64,000 nt of DNA from Plantago major (taxonomy: Eukaryota > Streptophyta > Magnoliopsida > Lamiales > Plantaginaceae): positions 8,083,501 to 8,147,500 of the forward strand of contig CM048843.1 of assembly GCA_026545765.1 (NCBI GenBank), read 5' to 3'. The notes beneath the pieces were generated by a model. It was not told the origin of the DNA and ran no database searches. It was given only the letters and a program-made list of their open reading frames with translations. Of the stretch, positions 48,527-61,479 are shown piece after piece. The position numbers were made by a program, and so were the translations under genes. Within the stretch, counting starts at the first letter, position 1. Every line of letters starts with the position of its first letter.

Positions 48527-49420
48527 GTTAGACTGGGAGGGGTTTGGATGAGAGTGACGTCTCCAGGAAGTGTCTCCATGGTAATAGACCCCTTAAAAGC
48601 CGGATTGGCTTTTTTATGCTGAAAGTTGGCCCAATAATATGCTTAGCTACGAGCCTTTTTTTGGTATCTGCATCCCAATACGAAAAAAACCCTTTCCAAT
48701 ACGAAGAATTGACAGCACATTACCCGAAAATTGCATTATGACCCTTGATGTGTTAATCGAGATGAGCGTAAATTACATTAGACCCCTGCCACTAAAAATT
48801 AGGTGTCTGGCCTATGTTTCTCGGTAACTAAGCCTAGAATTAAAAAAAGTAACCTTTACTTGTCCACCCCACTTCATTTCTCTCCTCCCACCCTTCCCTC
48901 TCCATCTCCGCCGATCATCACGCCGGCAACACCCTCATCCTCGCCGTCTCCGCCACCTGCGATTCGTCACTCGCCTGTCTCAGCATAGAAAGTGTGAATT
49001 GAAAAGGCTTGACTTTCGGTTGCCCCTCGATCTAGATAACACCCACAAAAAATGTGTATTTCGGGGGAATGGTGAGTTTGGTGTTGCAAAGTTGCTGTCT
49101 TATTACCGATGAGGGTTTGAGGGAGTCGATGGAATTGGGTTCCTTAACGATTACTGAAACGGAATGGATTCCAGAGTGACAAATCGGATTCGGTTGCTCC
49201 CAAAAAATTGATAAAGACACATACCCTGCTCACACTTGGTAAGATTCTTAGGACTTTTTTTCTTCAATTTGATATGGTCAAGAAAGTGTTGTAGGGATGG
49301 AGAGAAGGAGATTACATAGTTTAATGGATTATTTGGTTTTAATATGTCTCTGCTCAATTTCAGTTCATCCCCTTTCTCTTAATGTTGTAATGTAATTTAA
49401 TCAATGGTGTATCAATGGCT
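48527..49420. other. Intergenic DNA right of the MULE
   Basis: No gene or transposon terminus recognised. A C/T-rich stretch occurs near 48855-48985. Confidence 0.4.
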
Positions 49421-49425
49421 AATTA

Positions 49426-51341
49426 TGTAAGAGTCTAAAAATTCGTATTTCGAATTTAAACGTTTTAGAACTAACCGAGCATTAAGCGGAGTTCGTAAAA
49501 GGTTAGTCTTTGGCCCAAATTTTCCTTAAAGTTAAGCCCAATATAGCCCTTGTCAAAACCTGGGATTTTCAAAAGAAGACCTTTAGCCACTTTTTTCGCG
49601 CATTAAATTTCTGCCAGACGCAGTCTTGTTTAAAACTCGATTTCCGGTTCGTTAACCGTCGGATCGAGCTGATTTTTGGAGAGCTGATTCGTAACATATC
49701 AGCCTACACTTTCACCGGAGGGATCTTCATATTGATGTTTGAGCCGGCCATAATTTGATGTCGAACAGAGAGCTATGTTTTCGACCCGTTTTCAATGTTT
49801 GCCTCTCTCGTTCATTTCTCAAGTCAAGTTCCCCTAGGACTTGCATTACAAATGTTTATATATACGATGTTAATTTTATATGGTTGATTGTTATCTAATA
49901 TGAAATTGATGCAAGTTCCTTAGTTGTGATGATCAAGAATAATTTATGATATCTGATCCGGTTTCTTGTGAATAGATATGAACGGTGTGAATGAGTACTG
50001 TATTTAATTCATGTTACCATGTTATTTTATATATGATGGATCGGCATGTGAGAGGACTTTATGGTGAGTTTGAATTTATCTACAAACCACGAAACTGAGT
50101 TCTTCCATCATGTCATATATGTTAGTTTTGTTCCTGGAATAGGTTATTTCTTTCTTAAATATTTTTAGAATGGTCTGCAAGGTAATTTATTGGAATGCTA
50201 GTTGATATCGATTCCTATTACTATGTACAGCAAACATGTTACTAGTCATGACTTGGTGTAAATTGCAATTGTTTTTGCTTTGTTTAGTTTGTCTGAATGT
50301 GCTTATAGAGAATGAGAATTTGAAGTACTGATCTTATTGGATATTAGTTCTTTTGCTGCGGTGAGTTGGGTGCTAAAAGTTAATTAATTCATTAAGCATG
50401 ATTAATTTGATGATTTACTCCTGTTAGCATCATATGGTAGAATTGGTTGTGGCATATTCTCTCAATTATATGTCCTTAATGATCTTCTGTTAACCATTAT
50501 AGCGATTATTATGAATCGCTATATGTGATATTGTATTATGATGATTACGCACACACATTAGTCCATACATTTATGAGTTAAGTTTAGGGTCATGCATTCA
50601 CTATAAAAAGATGTTAAAAGTTTCAAAGTTTAAAGAAAAGTAAAGGGGCTCGTAAGGACACCACCATAAGTATTTGTGGCAATTTCAAGAGTATCGGCTA
50701 GAGTGTGATTAGTGCCTCTAGTCGTGTTTTAAGAGTTTTAAGAGGCCACCATGGGCTGAGGTAGGACCTTGCGATGCCAAGTGAGCTCGCGATCATGTTA
50801 AGATTTTAAGACGTTTCAAGAGTAAGTTTCAAGACAAGTTTCAAGTTCAAGTTAAGAGTTTTCAAGAACATCAAGTTCAAGTGTTTAGAGTCAAGTCAAG
50901 TCTTAAGTTGCATTGCATTAAGCAAGATTAAAAGATTTAAAAGACATGAAGATAGAACTTTAGTTCATGGCACGTGCATGGAGCTTGCTCAGTCAGTGGT
51001 CACGACTGACCCCTTTCTAAAATATCAATTTTAGGTATTTGTAGCCGAGCTATTGGAGTGGAGCGTTGCCGAAGCAGTGATCACTACCAAGAGCATCTTT
51101 ACAGTTTTCAGTTTTATATATTTAGAGTTTGTATCAAAGCTTTTATGATTTTATAGTTCCGCTGTATATTTTGACTAGTTCACGGTTTAGTATCAATAAT
51201 TTCATGTCAAGTCTTTTGACGCGTAATGCGTCTAGTAACGTTTTATATTTTAACAAGTCAAGTTCGTCGAATTTTCAAGCTCACGAATTAGCGCGAGTCA
51301 TATTTTCCTTAGTTCGTATTTATAAAATTCGGGGCGCTACA
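49426..51341. mobile_element. Solo LTR, 1916 bp, with 5-bp target duplication
   Basis: Begins TGTAAGAGTCTAAAAATTCG and ends ATTCGGGGCGCTACA, so TG...CA. It is flanked on both sides by aatta (49421-49425 and 51342-51346), a perfect target duplication. It is long, has no internal genes, and carries repeated 'tcaagt/caagtttcaag' tracts near 50815-50910. The length and the ...GGGGCGCTACA end suggest a Ty3/gypsy chromovirus such as the Tekay type; that assignment is inference. Unequal recombination between two LTRs would leave exactly this structure. Confidence 0.85.
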
Positions 51342-51552
51342 AATTAAGTCTTATTTGCATTGTTTTTCATTCTGCTTATAATTCTGATTATAATTTTCTG
51401 TTTTTCACTCTAAAATGCCCATAAAAACTCGTCTAAAATCCCCCGACTAAGCTAACATTTATTTTTGTTTACCTTGAAAAAAAAATAATTTTTTGTTGAT
51501 TGGCTGGAAATAAGCTTAAATTTTAGTAGTTGGCTGGAAATTGAATTAATTT

Positions 51553-51740
51553 GGCTTCTTTTTACAAGAAGTTGGCTATTTTTACAAGAACTTGGTTATT
51601 TTTAAAAGAGTTTGGCTATTATGTAAATTGGCTATTTTTACAAGAACTGGGCTCTTACAAGAACTTGGCTTATTATGTAAATTGGCTATTTTTACAAGAA
51701 CTGGGCTATTATGTAAATTGGCTATTTTTACAAGAACCGG
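51553..51740. repeat. Minisatellite with a ~23-bp and ~47-bp beat
   Basis: Repeated units built from 'ttggctatttttacaagaac' and 'ttggctattatgtaaa' alternate about eight times. The array lies between the two solo LTRs and has no coding meaning, although it stays open in several frames. Confidence 0.9.
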
Positions 51741-52535
51741 TATTCGTTTAATAATTTCTTGCTTAATTATGTAAATTGTCTTATTACATTGCATTTCAAA
51801 TTCTTTAAATTCCATATTTCTGGGCTGGATTTTTGTTTATTGGCTACTTTTTCCTTTTAAATGATACTGGCTACTTTTTTTTTAAAGAATGTTTGGTTGG
51901 ATAGTTTTTCCAATTTCAATTAGTTGCTTCAGACTTTGTACCAAACAACAAAAAAAGTCAACTAAATTAGTCAACTACAAAAATAGCTTAACTCAAATAT
52001 GCCGAACATAGCAACAAATTAACTTAATTAAACAACACCAGAGTCACACTAACCATGCTACAAATCCAAGTAAATATTGGAAAATCCTCCAAGTAAAAAG
52101 TCAAAGAGTAGAAAGTAGAGATCATCTGACATACACAATTCTCTGGGTTGATCTGGGCTGTTGGATGAAAAAGCCAAACAATTAATGCACATCCCTATTC
52201 TGGCAACACAGATGCTACTTTGGGGGCTATACGTAATTTTTAAAACTAGGCAAGAGGTCCATTTCACATTTCAGAAGTTAATGTAGTGCTTTATAATCAG
52301 GTGTTTTTGTCTCGTACCTAAGGAAACCAAACAAGTCCACTTCGTACTGGAATCCAACGTGCACCGATTGGCTTTTTTCTGAGACTCCGATTCCTGTCGG
52401 GCAGGCACACTGATTCTGTCTCAAATTTTAGTTCTATTCTACGTCGATTTTCAGAATGTGCGTATCGTTTGATTTAGTTTCAAAGTTGGAGATTTATTTT
52501 TTTCTCTATCCAAATTCCAAAACAGAATCTCCAAC
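51741..52535. other. Intergenic DNA between the solo LTRs
   Basis: AT-rich, with no recognised gene, RNA or transposon end. Confidence 0.4.
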
Positions 52536-52540
52536 CAGTT

Positions 52541-53494
52541 TGTAGACGGACAAAATTCGTCTATTCTAAAGTGACATTTAAAAATATATATTAGAATGTA
52601 AAATATAATTTTCTAGCATTTTTTGAATTTTACTAAATTAAATTCTAAAATAAAATTGCTAGATTATTTTCTAATATATAAATTTAAATTAAATCATATC
52701 ACATGGGCCAACATGAAATGAAAGTAAATCATATAACTTGGGCTATATGTGAACAAATTGGACTATATATGAATAGATTGGGCTATATGTATGTGAATGT
52801 GACTTTTTCATATATGGAAATGATTCCCTTCTAACAATTATAAATAAAGTATCACCCTCATTCATTTCTACACAACAATACACCAGAAGCTGCAGAGTAA
52901 GAGCACAAGCAAGAGCCCAGAATCCTCTCATACTCTCAAGATCCGCCTTGAAGTTCGAGCAAGCATTCAAGAAGTTCATCCGAAAATTGAAAAGAAGTCA
53001 CCGTTTGATCCAAGAAGAAGCCCCTACGCACTTGGAGAAACGTTATTGGAAGATCAACCGCAGGCAAAGGAAGATCAAATCCAAAAGCCCTGACGAAGCC
53101 CGATCAACGTTCTTGAAGTTCTTCGACAAAAGCACCGTTTGATTCAAGTTCAAGCTGAAGAGCTCTTGAAGAAACGTTTTCCGGTGGCCAAACTTCCTCC
53201 AAAGAAGATCAAAGGCCAAATTCCGCAACAATTTAGAAGCGTTCTTTGTGGAGTTTATCCAATCCCCAAGAAGTTTGTCATCGTTCGCCTCAAAACACTC
53301 CCAAGTTCACGATTCGATCCGAGATTAAGCCAAGAAGCCCTCGAATAGACGTTTTCATCGAAGACTAGAACGAAGACTTTGAAGATTCAAGTTCGCCACT
53401 TGCGAAGACTAGAATCAGAGAATTTATAATAGAGATTGTACTTCAAATTCATCAAATCAATAAAATTATCATTTGTGCAAATTTATTTGCTACA
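52541..53494 (+). mobile_element. Solo LTR, 954 bp, with 5-bp target duplication
   Basis: Begins TGTAGACGGACAAAATTCG and ends TTTATTTGCTACA, with the inverted ends TGTAG/CTACA. The word cagtt stands on both sides (52536-52540 and 53495-53499). A TATA-like ttataaataaag near 52839-52850 and an aataaaatta near 53459 fit a plus-strand promoter and polyadenylation region. The family is not identified; size and structure would suit a Copia or Ty3/gypsy LTR. Confidence 0.85.
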
Positions 53495-53559
53495 CAGTTT
53501 ACAAGCTTTTAGGACTGCATGTCCTCTCAATCCTTGTTCAAAATTGGCAACAAAGATGG

Positions 53560-53970
53560 AGGGTGAAATGAAACCCATCTATTCGTGTCCAAGCTTTGCA
53601 AAAAAGTCGGCACAATATTGCCATCTCTTTTTATATGCGTGATATTGAAATCCCATGGCAGTCTCGAAAAGCTTCTCACATTTACTAGGAGGTTATGCAA
53701 ACGATGGACTGATGTGCTTGAACTTTTTGATCAACTTAAAAATGGCCTCACAATCTATTTCAACCAAACGCCACCGAATACGTCTTTCCCAAGCTAAACT
53801 GAGGCCGCGAGGGCACTAATAACTCGGCCATATTGATAGTAGGACATTTAACAATTTGCGAGAAAAGCCGAAAATCCAAAGACCTTTCTCATCACGAACA
53901 AGCCCCCGACTGCTACAACCTTCAGGTGAGTTAAGTTTGAGCCAGTCTATTAGTGGTGGGCTTCATAACA
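53560..53970 (-). pseudogene. Degraded RNase H domain (RVT_3 type)
   Basis: On the minus strand the translation in shifting frames gives GLVRDEKGLWIFGFSRKL, then SLAWERRIRWRLVEIDCEAI with KLIKKF, and finally a CADFFAKLGHE-like tail. These are the successive elements of plant LINE-type RNase H domains (G-x-x-R-D-x-x-G-x-W; E-x-D; ADxLAKxG). Stops and frameshifts are present. No RT is attached. Confidence 0.7.
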
Positions 53971-54811
53971 ATTATGTCACTCTAATTTTCGCCCAACAAT
54001 ACATCTACGATCCTTGACTAACCAGTTTCCTTCGTTGAATTTTCAATTTATCATTGAGTTTTGCTTCAATCTCTCCCTACGAAGTAGGATTGTTAATTGC
54101 AAATTAACAGTAAAATAGAATTTTTAGAAACTAATTACACACACCGCACATCAAATACAATTTGTGCCACGCAAATTAACAAATGGTTTTTATCATATCA
54201 TACGGGTATTTTGATTGTAAAAGGGTAAAAGCTCAAAGAAAGTAATTCTCCCTTTTTATAGTGAGATGTTCATTTATGCTTGTCATAGAATAAGAGAATG
54301 ATATTACGATTATTGAACGTAGGTATATAGTGGTGCATACCAACAATATATTATAAGGGCATACATAATCGGAAAATGAAACTGCCTATAACGTCGCTCA
54401 TCGCTTATTCAATTCACACACTCAAAACTATAAACTCTCCCTATCAAATGCTCGCTATATTTCCTCTATCACGGTTATAATTTAGAGATTTAGACTGATT
54501 TACAACATAGTATACATTATAAACTACTAGCATCTACGTAACACACTATGTGTGTTAAGGGTTTTTATATAAACCAATGAATCTATGATTTTTTAAAACA
54601 TTTAAAAATAATAAACAAAATGGAGAAACTTATGTCAATGAGATTTGAACCCTGCACCTTCTACTTAAACAATGACACATGTACGTACCAGATTTAAATT
54701 GAATAAACTTAGTGAAACTTTGTGAATTAATATACTACTTTGAATAAACACTAACAAAAAAGTAGTAGCTGTAGAGCATGTAGATAAGATTGAATTAACG
54801 AACCTATTGCA

Positions 54812-54855
<44 letters not shown>

Positions 54856-55236
54856 TATGAAAATAAGACATTTTTAAGTTTTGTGGTGAAGCCATGTCAT
54901 ATGTATATTTTGTGCTCATTCTTGCATTCTCATTGGCTAAAAATTACGTCCATTTGGATGAAAGGAGTCTTTTCATTGGTCCATGTATCTTCAATTGATT
55001 ATGTGTATAAGTTTTTTCCTTAATTAACGTACATACTATGGAATGGAAAATATGAACAATGATATTAAAGTATCTTCCTTCATAGTATATATACATCACG
55101 AAGGAACATTCAAGGGTAGTCAAATTTTAAATTAACAAACCAATTAGACGTGGTTATCGAGTCGATATCTATTGTTTGGTTATAGACTTAGTTTATGGCT
55201 ATTATTGTTGCTGGGAAAAATTACATATGGACCCCC
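53971..55236. other. Intergenic DNA with a (CT)n(TA)n microsatellite
   Basis: A ctctctctct run followed by about 16 TA units lies at 54812-54851. Apart from that the segment is AT-rich with nothing recognisable. Confidence 0.6.
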
Positions 55237-56063
55237 TGTTAAATTTTGATATATACATATGAGTCCGTCCACAGCTCTTACCGAACCAAGACGACTTAAT
55301 ACAATCTATACGGGCGCATCACTAAGAGTCCGTCCGCTGGAGCTCTGGTCCGGCATTGAAACACCATGATTAACAAAATCCCCTGTTAAATGGTGGGACG
55401 GTCCTACCTCCCACATTCCTCACCACAGACGTTTCCGTTCTCCAGAGAAAGACTTCCACATTTAGACAAACTTAACAATGAGTCCGTCCATTATGTATGT
55501 CCGCCTGGAGCTCATGGACGGACGGCTCCTGGTCTCATCCTAAAATATCAGCGTGTACACAACGCGCCACCTATCCCCGGGACCACGTGTCAACCTACCA
55601 CTAAGCCGACCATACTCCGGGATGTCAGAGTGATTGTCCCCAGAGCTCAATACTATAAATAGAGGGCATTTACTCCTCATTAAGGTACACAACAACTTCT
55701 CAATATTCCACTCTCTAAGTTTTGAGGTCCGAGCCCTAGCTTGATCCGCCTCCTAACTAGTTGAATCTTAGCCCGGAATGTCTAAGGCAGGCCGGCCCAA
55801 AAGGGTCTAACCCTTTATTTTCTTCTTTATAGGACAAGCACCCGTGTCAATCTGACGGACCATCACTCAGGGACAGTCTTACCAATCTGACGGACCCTCC
55901 ACCACTAAAGGATCGTACTAACAATCACTTTTCCTGCCGGACCCTATCCCGTGGACGGACTTCAAACCAAGGCCAGACGATTTAGGAAGCAACCAACTTA
56001 CGCTCTGTCGGACTCCCTACGTTCTTGACTAACTCACAACTAATCCAGTTTTACCCCACATCA
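55237..56063 (+). repeat. 5' LTR of the second Tat element (left edge tentative)
   Basis: The right edge is clear: ...ccccacatca, then the PBS. The left edge is taken at tgttaaattttgatatatac; another tgttaaatggtgggacgg at 55385 is an alternative start. A TATA box ctataaataga lies at 55653-55663. Words of the type gtccgtcc, cggacgg and gacggaccc are frequent. Confidence 0.65.
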
Positions 56064-56066
56064 TAT

Positions 56067-56084
56067 TGGCGCCGTCTGTGGGAA
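56067..56084 (+). promoter_or_regulatory. Primer-binding site
   Basis: TGGCGCCGTCTGTGGGAA begins three bases after the LTR. The first eight bases match the complement of the plant tRNA-Asp 3' end (TGGCGCCGTTGCCGGGGA), as in many Tat elements. Confidence 0.75.
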
Positions 56085-56103
56085 TCCCTAAGTACAAAAA
56101 GTC

Positions 56104-58061
56104 ATGGCACCATCCAAGAGACAGACAAAAAAGGCTACCTCTACCCGTCCCCGATCTACAGCCTCCACCGCTGGACCCTCTTCCCAACACCAACAACAGG
56201 CCTCTGGTGGCAATAGACATTCCGGGGAGAATAGGGTTATTTATGAACACGACGAAAGAGACGGGAACAAGGCCTCCATCTCCATCTTCGAAAGAATGGT
56301 AGGACAAGCCCCACCCCCACCATTAGACCTACCTCGAGCACCGATCCTATCAATCATAGCGAACGTAGATCACGTAACCGCATATGGAATATTAGCCGGC
56401 TTCAACGAAGCACAAATCCAACTCTTACATGCAGCTCTGCAACTAAGAACTCAACCACCTAACCCTATGGGCGTACCCATAGCCGAGGCCCCAGTATACC
56501 CCATCCAGAATCAAATGCCTGGGCTGGCAGGGGCGGACCTCGTGGTAGAATCCAGAGGACCACCATATTCACGAAATACTGATCGATCTGAAAACATCAG
56601 AGCACCAAGCAGGAGAGCCCCGGAGGATCTTAGGAATCTGTTGAACAATCGGGCCCATATTAATCAGGGGAGTAGGGGGGAGAACAGGGGAGTCATGGGT
56701 AGGAACCTTCGTGACCCCACTCCTTCCCGGGCCTCTACAAGAGGCCAACGCCCACGAAACTACGACAAAAGAGGTCGATATCATGATGAACACACCGACC
56801 AGAAAACCCTCAGCGGATATCGGGGGGACACACCTCCCCGCACCTATAGGCGAAACCACATGGAAAACAGATCACTTAGTCCGGTTGAAAGAAGACAGGA
56901 AGAAGAACGCTATAGGAGAAGAGGGAGAAATTAGGAAAGACAGAGAGAGAGAGCCAGGTCCAGATCTGAGAGAGGTCACCGACAGGAATCACCCACAAAT
57001 GAAACTGAACGAATTAAAGAACAAGTCTGAATTCATGAGGCAGCCCTGGACCTGGAACGATCAAAATTAGAGTCACTCACTCAAGCCAGGGACATTATCA
57101 AATATGGGCGGAACGTAAATCCTCTGTGTTTAGCAATAAGAAGAACGGAACTACCTCTGGGACGAAACCCACCCGCATCTAAAGAAACGTTCGACGGAAA
57201 TTCTTGTCCCATCGATCACAGAATTCGTTTTGAAGCCTCCCTAGGAGGTATGGGCATACCCGACAATGTGAAGGCCCAGTTATTCCCTAATACCTTCTTT
57301 GGACCAGCAATGACTTGGTGGAAACAACTCCGACCGGATTCCATCATGTCATGGGACCACTTGCTAACAAAATTTACACTAAAATTCGAAAATTTTCTAG
57401 AAACAGCTCGACCTGTTAGCTATCTAGCAGAAATCATACAGAAAGAACACAAAAGTCTGAGATCCTTCGTGAAGAGATTCGAGCAAGCCTCGGCCATGGT
57501 AGAGCAACACCCCATTAAAGAACGAATTATCCACATGGCCGAAATACCAATAATGCTTCGTTCCATTACAAGCTTATTGATGCAGGCATAACCAACGAAC
57601 GGGAACTCACCGACATGGTCAAAAAATTCCTAAGTACAAATGAGACTCTTGAAAAAATGGTGGTAAGGGCCGAGATCAAGAAAGCCAAACCTGTACAAGA
57701 TAATCCTAGGTTAGGAAATCAACACTTCGAGCAGAAAATAAAGGGAGACAGAAGGGGACGTATTGAGGAAAGAAGCAGGTCACCTCGGAAGCTTCACATA
57801 AACTATTCAGACCTGAAGGCTCCCAAGGAACAAATCCTCACCATCATGCAAAGTAAACGAGTCCCTTTCGAATGGCCGGCCAAACACAAAGAAACAAGGT
57901 TTACCAGAAACTCAAATGAGTATTGCCACTTTCATAGACAGGTGGGACACTCAACTGGGAAATGCACACATCTCAGACAAGAAATCCAGCGACTGATCGA
58001 AATGGGCTACCTACAAGAGTACATCACAAAACGAGCCGATGGGGATAACCGACGGAATTAG
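56104..58061 (+). pseudogene. Gag polyprotein of the second Tat element
   Basis: Starts MAPSKRQTKKATSTRPRS. An Arg/Ser-rich N-terminal part leads to the Retrotrans_gag core (FDGNSCPIDHRIRFEASLGG, FGPAMTWWKQL, FVKRFEQAS). It ends with a zinc-knuckle-like YCHFHRQVGHSTGKC. Stops at 56932-56934 and 57028-57030 and a frameshift near 57555 break it. In active elements Gag forms the cytoplasmic virus-like particle. Confidence 0.87.
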
Positions 58062-58363
58062 GAACAGGGGAACACATCCCAAAATCAGCAAAACATAAAA
58101 GAGCGCAGGAATACCTCTCCCCGAAGATCCGGTCCATATCAGGGTGGGAACGACCAACGACACCCAGACAGACGCCAATCACTGAGCCCTAGAAGGATCT
58201 CAACCTTGCCTGGACCACCAAGTCCAAACAGACAAAAAACAAGGAGGTCCCTCAGCCCTAAAAGACAGCAAGAGAATCGGAGATCTCCCAGTTTGAACCA
58301 AGAAACAAGGAGGGTAGCTTACGTAGGAACACAACCAGTATGTAGAAGAGAACCCTGTCATTT

Positions 58364-60715
58364 ATGGGAGAATACTTAGCATCGCAGGAGGACCGACAGG
58401 GGATAGTCAGAACGCTTCGTGAAGCGACAAACGATCACTGTAAATCAGATGAAAGATCTGTGAACATGACAAGACCTGGCACCAATGTCGTTACCTTTGA
58501 TGAATCTGAAGCCCCACCCCCATGCCAAGGCGAAGGATTAAACCACGACCCCGATGTTCCATTAGTAATAGAGGTAGACATTGCAGGATATGAGATGACC
58601 AAAGTACTCATCGATACAGGAGCTTCCTCCAATATCCTCTTTATGAGCACGGTAAGAAAGATGGAAATGAGCTTGAAAGGAATGATACCTGTAACGACAG
58701 ACCTTGTAGGCTTCGGTGGATCAAAAGTTAGACCAAGAGGAGTTCTATATCTATCGCTTTCCATTCGGAAAGCGCCGTTCCGAATCACCAAGCAGGTACC
58801 ATTCGTCGTCACAGACACAGACTGTGATTATAACATCATCCTAGGAAGACCAGCACTAAATCAATTCAAAGTAGTGGTGTCAACCTTCCATCTAAAGATG
58901 AAGTTCCCAACCGAAGCAGGGATCGGAACCATTAGTGGAGATCGGCGACAAGGGTGGGAATGTTACGCTCTCTCCACCCGAAGAGCTTCCCGACCCTATC
59001 AAAGGGAACAAGATATTAGAAGAGAAGAAGCCAACATAAAGGCAAAGAGTCAATGTCTCTTCATACAAGAGAGAGTTCGCAATCCAAGAAAGGAGAAACC
59101 CTTGGGAGAAGGGATAAATTGGCTAAAGATGGGCATAGAGAAAAAGAAGAGCGTTGCCATCCCGAAAGAAGGGGAGGACCAGATCGAGAAATACAAGGTC
59201 ATCCCACCAGAACCTCCCGGAGAAACCCCGACCAAAAGCTTCTTTCATGAAAACCGAATGGCACCCCGCGAAGAAGTCCTAGAGATCCCTATCGTAGAAG
59301 GAAGCCCAGAAAAAACCGCAAAAATCGGCTCGGAGATGGATGCAGAGACAACCCTCAAAATGATGGCCTTCCTTACAAAAAATGCCGATGTCTTCGCATG
59401 GAGCACGGAGGACTTAACCGGAATTGACCCCCATGTCATGGTTCATGAACTCAATGTAGACCCCAATGTCAGGCCCATCCGTCAAAAGAAAAGAGACCAT
59501 GGCCCCATCCACAACAAAATCATTGCGGAAGAAGTCGAGCGGCTTCTCAGGGCAGGACATATCCAGGAAGTTCACTACTCAGACTGGATATGCAATGCGG
59601 TCCTAGTTGAAAAAAGTCCAGGGAAGTGGAGAATGTGTAACGATTTTACCAACCTCAATCGCTTCTGCCCAAAAGACCCATATCCTCTCCCAAGGATCGA
59701 TCAACTAGTAGACTCCACCGCGGGATGCGCATTACTGAGCTTTATGGATGCCTTCCAAGGATTCTACCAGATCAAGATAGCAGAACATGACATAGAAAAA
59801 ACCGCCTTCATCACAGCAGGCGGAGTTTATTGTTTCATAGTCATGCCATTTGGACTACGCAACGCAAGAGCAACATATCAACGACTAATGAATCACATGT
59901 TCAGAGAAGAGTTGGGCAAATCAATGGAGGTTTACGTGGACGACATTTTGGTAAAAAGCAAAGAATCCACCGATCATATCCGACACCTGGAAAGATGTTT
60001 CACCATAGTAAGAAAATATGGCATGAAGCTTAACCCGGCTAAATGCACGTTCAGTGTTACAGGGGGAAAATTCTTAGGGTACATGATCACACAAAGAGGA
60101 ATCGAGGCCAACCCAGAAAAGATAAAAGCCATACTCGAACTCCCTCATCCAGAGAAACTCAGAGACGTCCAAAGACTTGTAGGAAAAGTGATATCCCTTA
60201 GCCGATTCATTTCTAGGTCAGCGGAGAAGAATCTGCCATTCTTCAAAATCTTAAGAAAATCCGACCATTTTGAGTGGAACTCCGAGTGCAGAGAGGCCTT
60301 CGAAAATCTAAAACACTACCTATCCTCCCCGCCCCTCCTTTCCAAACCCGAAGAAGGAGAACCGTTGTACATTTACCTCACCGTTACTCCAGAGGCAGTA
60401 AGTTCCGTCCTAGTACGTATACATAGGAACGAGCACCTACCGGTATACTACCTAAGCAAAGTACTAGGAACAGCCGAAAAGAATTATATGGAAATCGAAA
60501 AATACGCCTATTGCCTAATGGAAGCTTCGAGAAAACTCAAGCCATACTTCCGATCGCACAAAATAGTAGTCCTAACCAATCAACCACTGAAGCATGTCTT
60601 GGGGGACGCATCCAAATCAGGAAGGTTAGCCAAATGGACGATAGAACTCGGAGATCACACAATCGAGTATCTAGCTCCACCGTCAAGAAAGCACAAGTCC
60701 TGGCCGACTTCCTAG
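58364..60715 (+). pseudogene. Protease, reverse transcriptase and RNase H (pol) of the second Tat element
   Basis: A 783-codon open stretch. The protease has LIDTGASSNILF. The RT has KWRMCNDFTNLNRFCPKDPY, FMDAFQGFYQI, MPFGLRNARATYQRLMN and the catalytic YVDDILVKS. RNase H follows (LYIYLTVTPEAVSSVLVR, VYYLSKVL, YAYCLMEASRKLKPYF). Frame joins on both sides are broken: a frameshift near 58340-58415 separates it from gag, and another near 60690 separates the RNase H end (VLADFLAKYP in another frame). The RNase H 'D' position in LYIYLT is changed from the usual LY.YL.VS context. Reverse transcription would occur in particles in the cytoplasm. Confidence 0.93.
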
Positions 60716-60877
60716 CCAAATACCCAGGAAGCACGAAGACACTAACAACAGGAGATAACCAAACTCCGACCTCCACGCATGACCCACCCGGAAGTAAAGT
60801 TTTTACGCTCGCTACAACCATAACAAATACAGGGTCCGGAGAGAACCTCGAGACCGACCCTGTGGCATAATGGATTC

Positions 60878-61470
60878 TTGCGGAAAAACAAAATCTCAAC
60901 CTACCTCCACCCCCCCGAGGGAGAACCGCCCATGATCGCCCAAAAACATAAACCGACCCAACAAGTGACCTTTACCCCAAAGGAGCTTGGTCCAAAAGAG
61001 AAGGACATCTGGGAACTTTATGTGGACGGATCGTCGCTTGCTCACGCTGGGGGAACGAGACTCTTGCTGATCAGTCCTGAGAAAGCACAAATGGAATATG
61101 CTATACGCCTGACATTCCCAGTCACCAATAATGAAGCCGAATATGAAGCATTGATAGCAGGGATGAGAATGGCTAAATCAGTAATGGCCAGAAAACTCCA
61201 AGCCTATTAGGATTCCCAACTGGTCACAGAACAATATTCGGGAAAATTCACAACCAAAAGTGCCTCAATGATAAAATACCTAAAGGTAGTAAAAGACTTG
61301 GAAAAGACATTTGACATATTCTCTTTGGTCAAAATCGGGCGAACCAACAACATTATAGCAGATAGCCTGTCCAAATGGGCTACGGCCTCTGGAGCCATTG
61401 ATACCCGTACGGTAGTTCTGATGACAGCCAATGAATCAGCCATCACCACCGTTAAAGGAATGCCTAATAT
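60878..61470 (+). pseudogene. Second (plant-type) RNase H domain of pol
   Basis: WELYVDGSSLAHAGGTRLLL, then NNEAEYEALIAGMRMAKS, an in-frame TAG at 61208-61210 (where the family has S-D-S-QLV), and IADSLSKWATAS. These are the D-E-D residues of a cellular-type RNase H placed between the Ty3 RNase H and integrase. The duplicate domain is characteristic of Tat elements. Confidence 0.87.
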
Positions 61471-61479
61471 AAGTACCAC

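Noticed and set aside
43281..48605. 14-bp direct repeat cttaaaagccggat at 43281 and 48592, outside both MULE ends
   Set aside because: Too long for a 9-bp MULE target duplication and not adjacent to the proposed termini; probably chance or an older repeat.
51551..51815. Repetitive frames reading LAIFTRTG units
   Set aside because: Read from a minisatellite that stays open in several frames; no gene structure.
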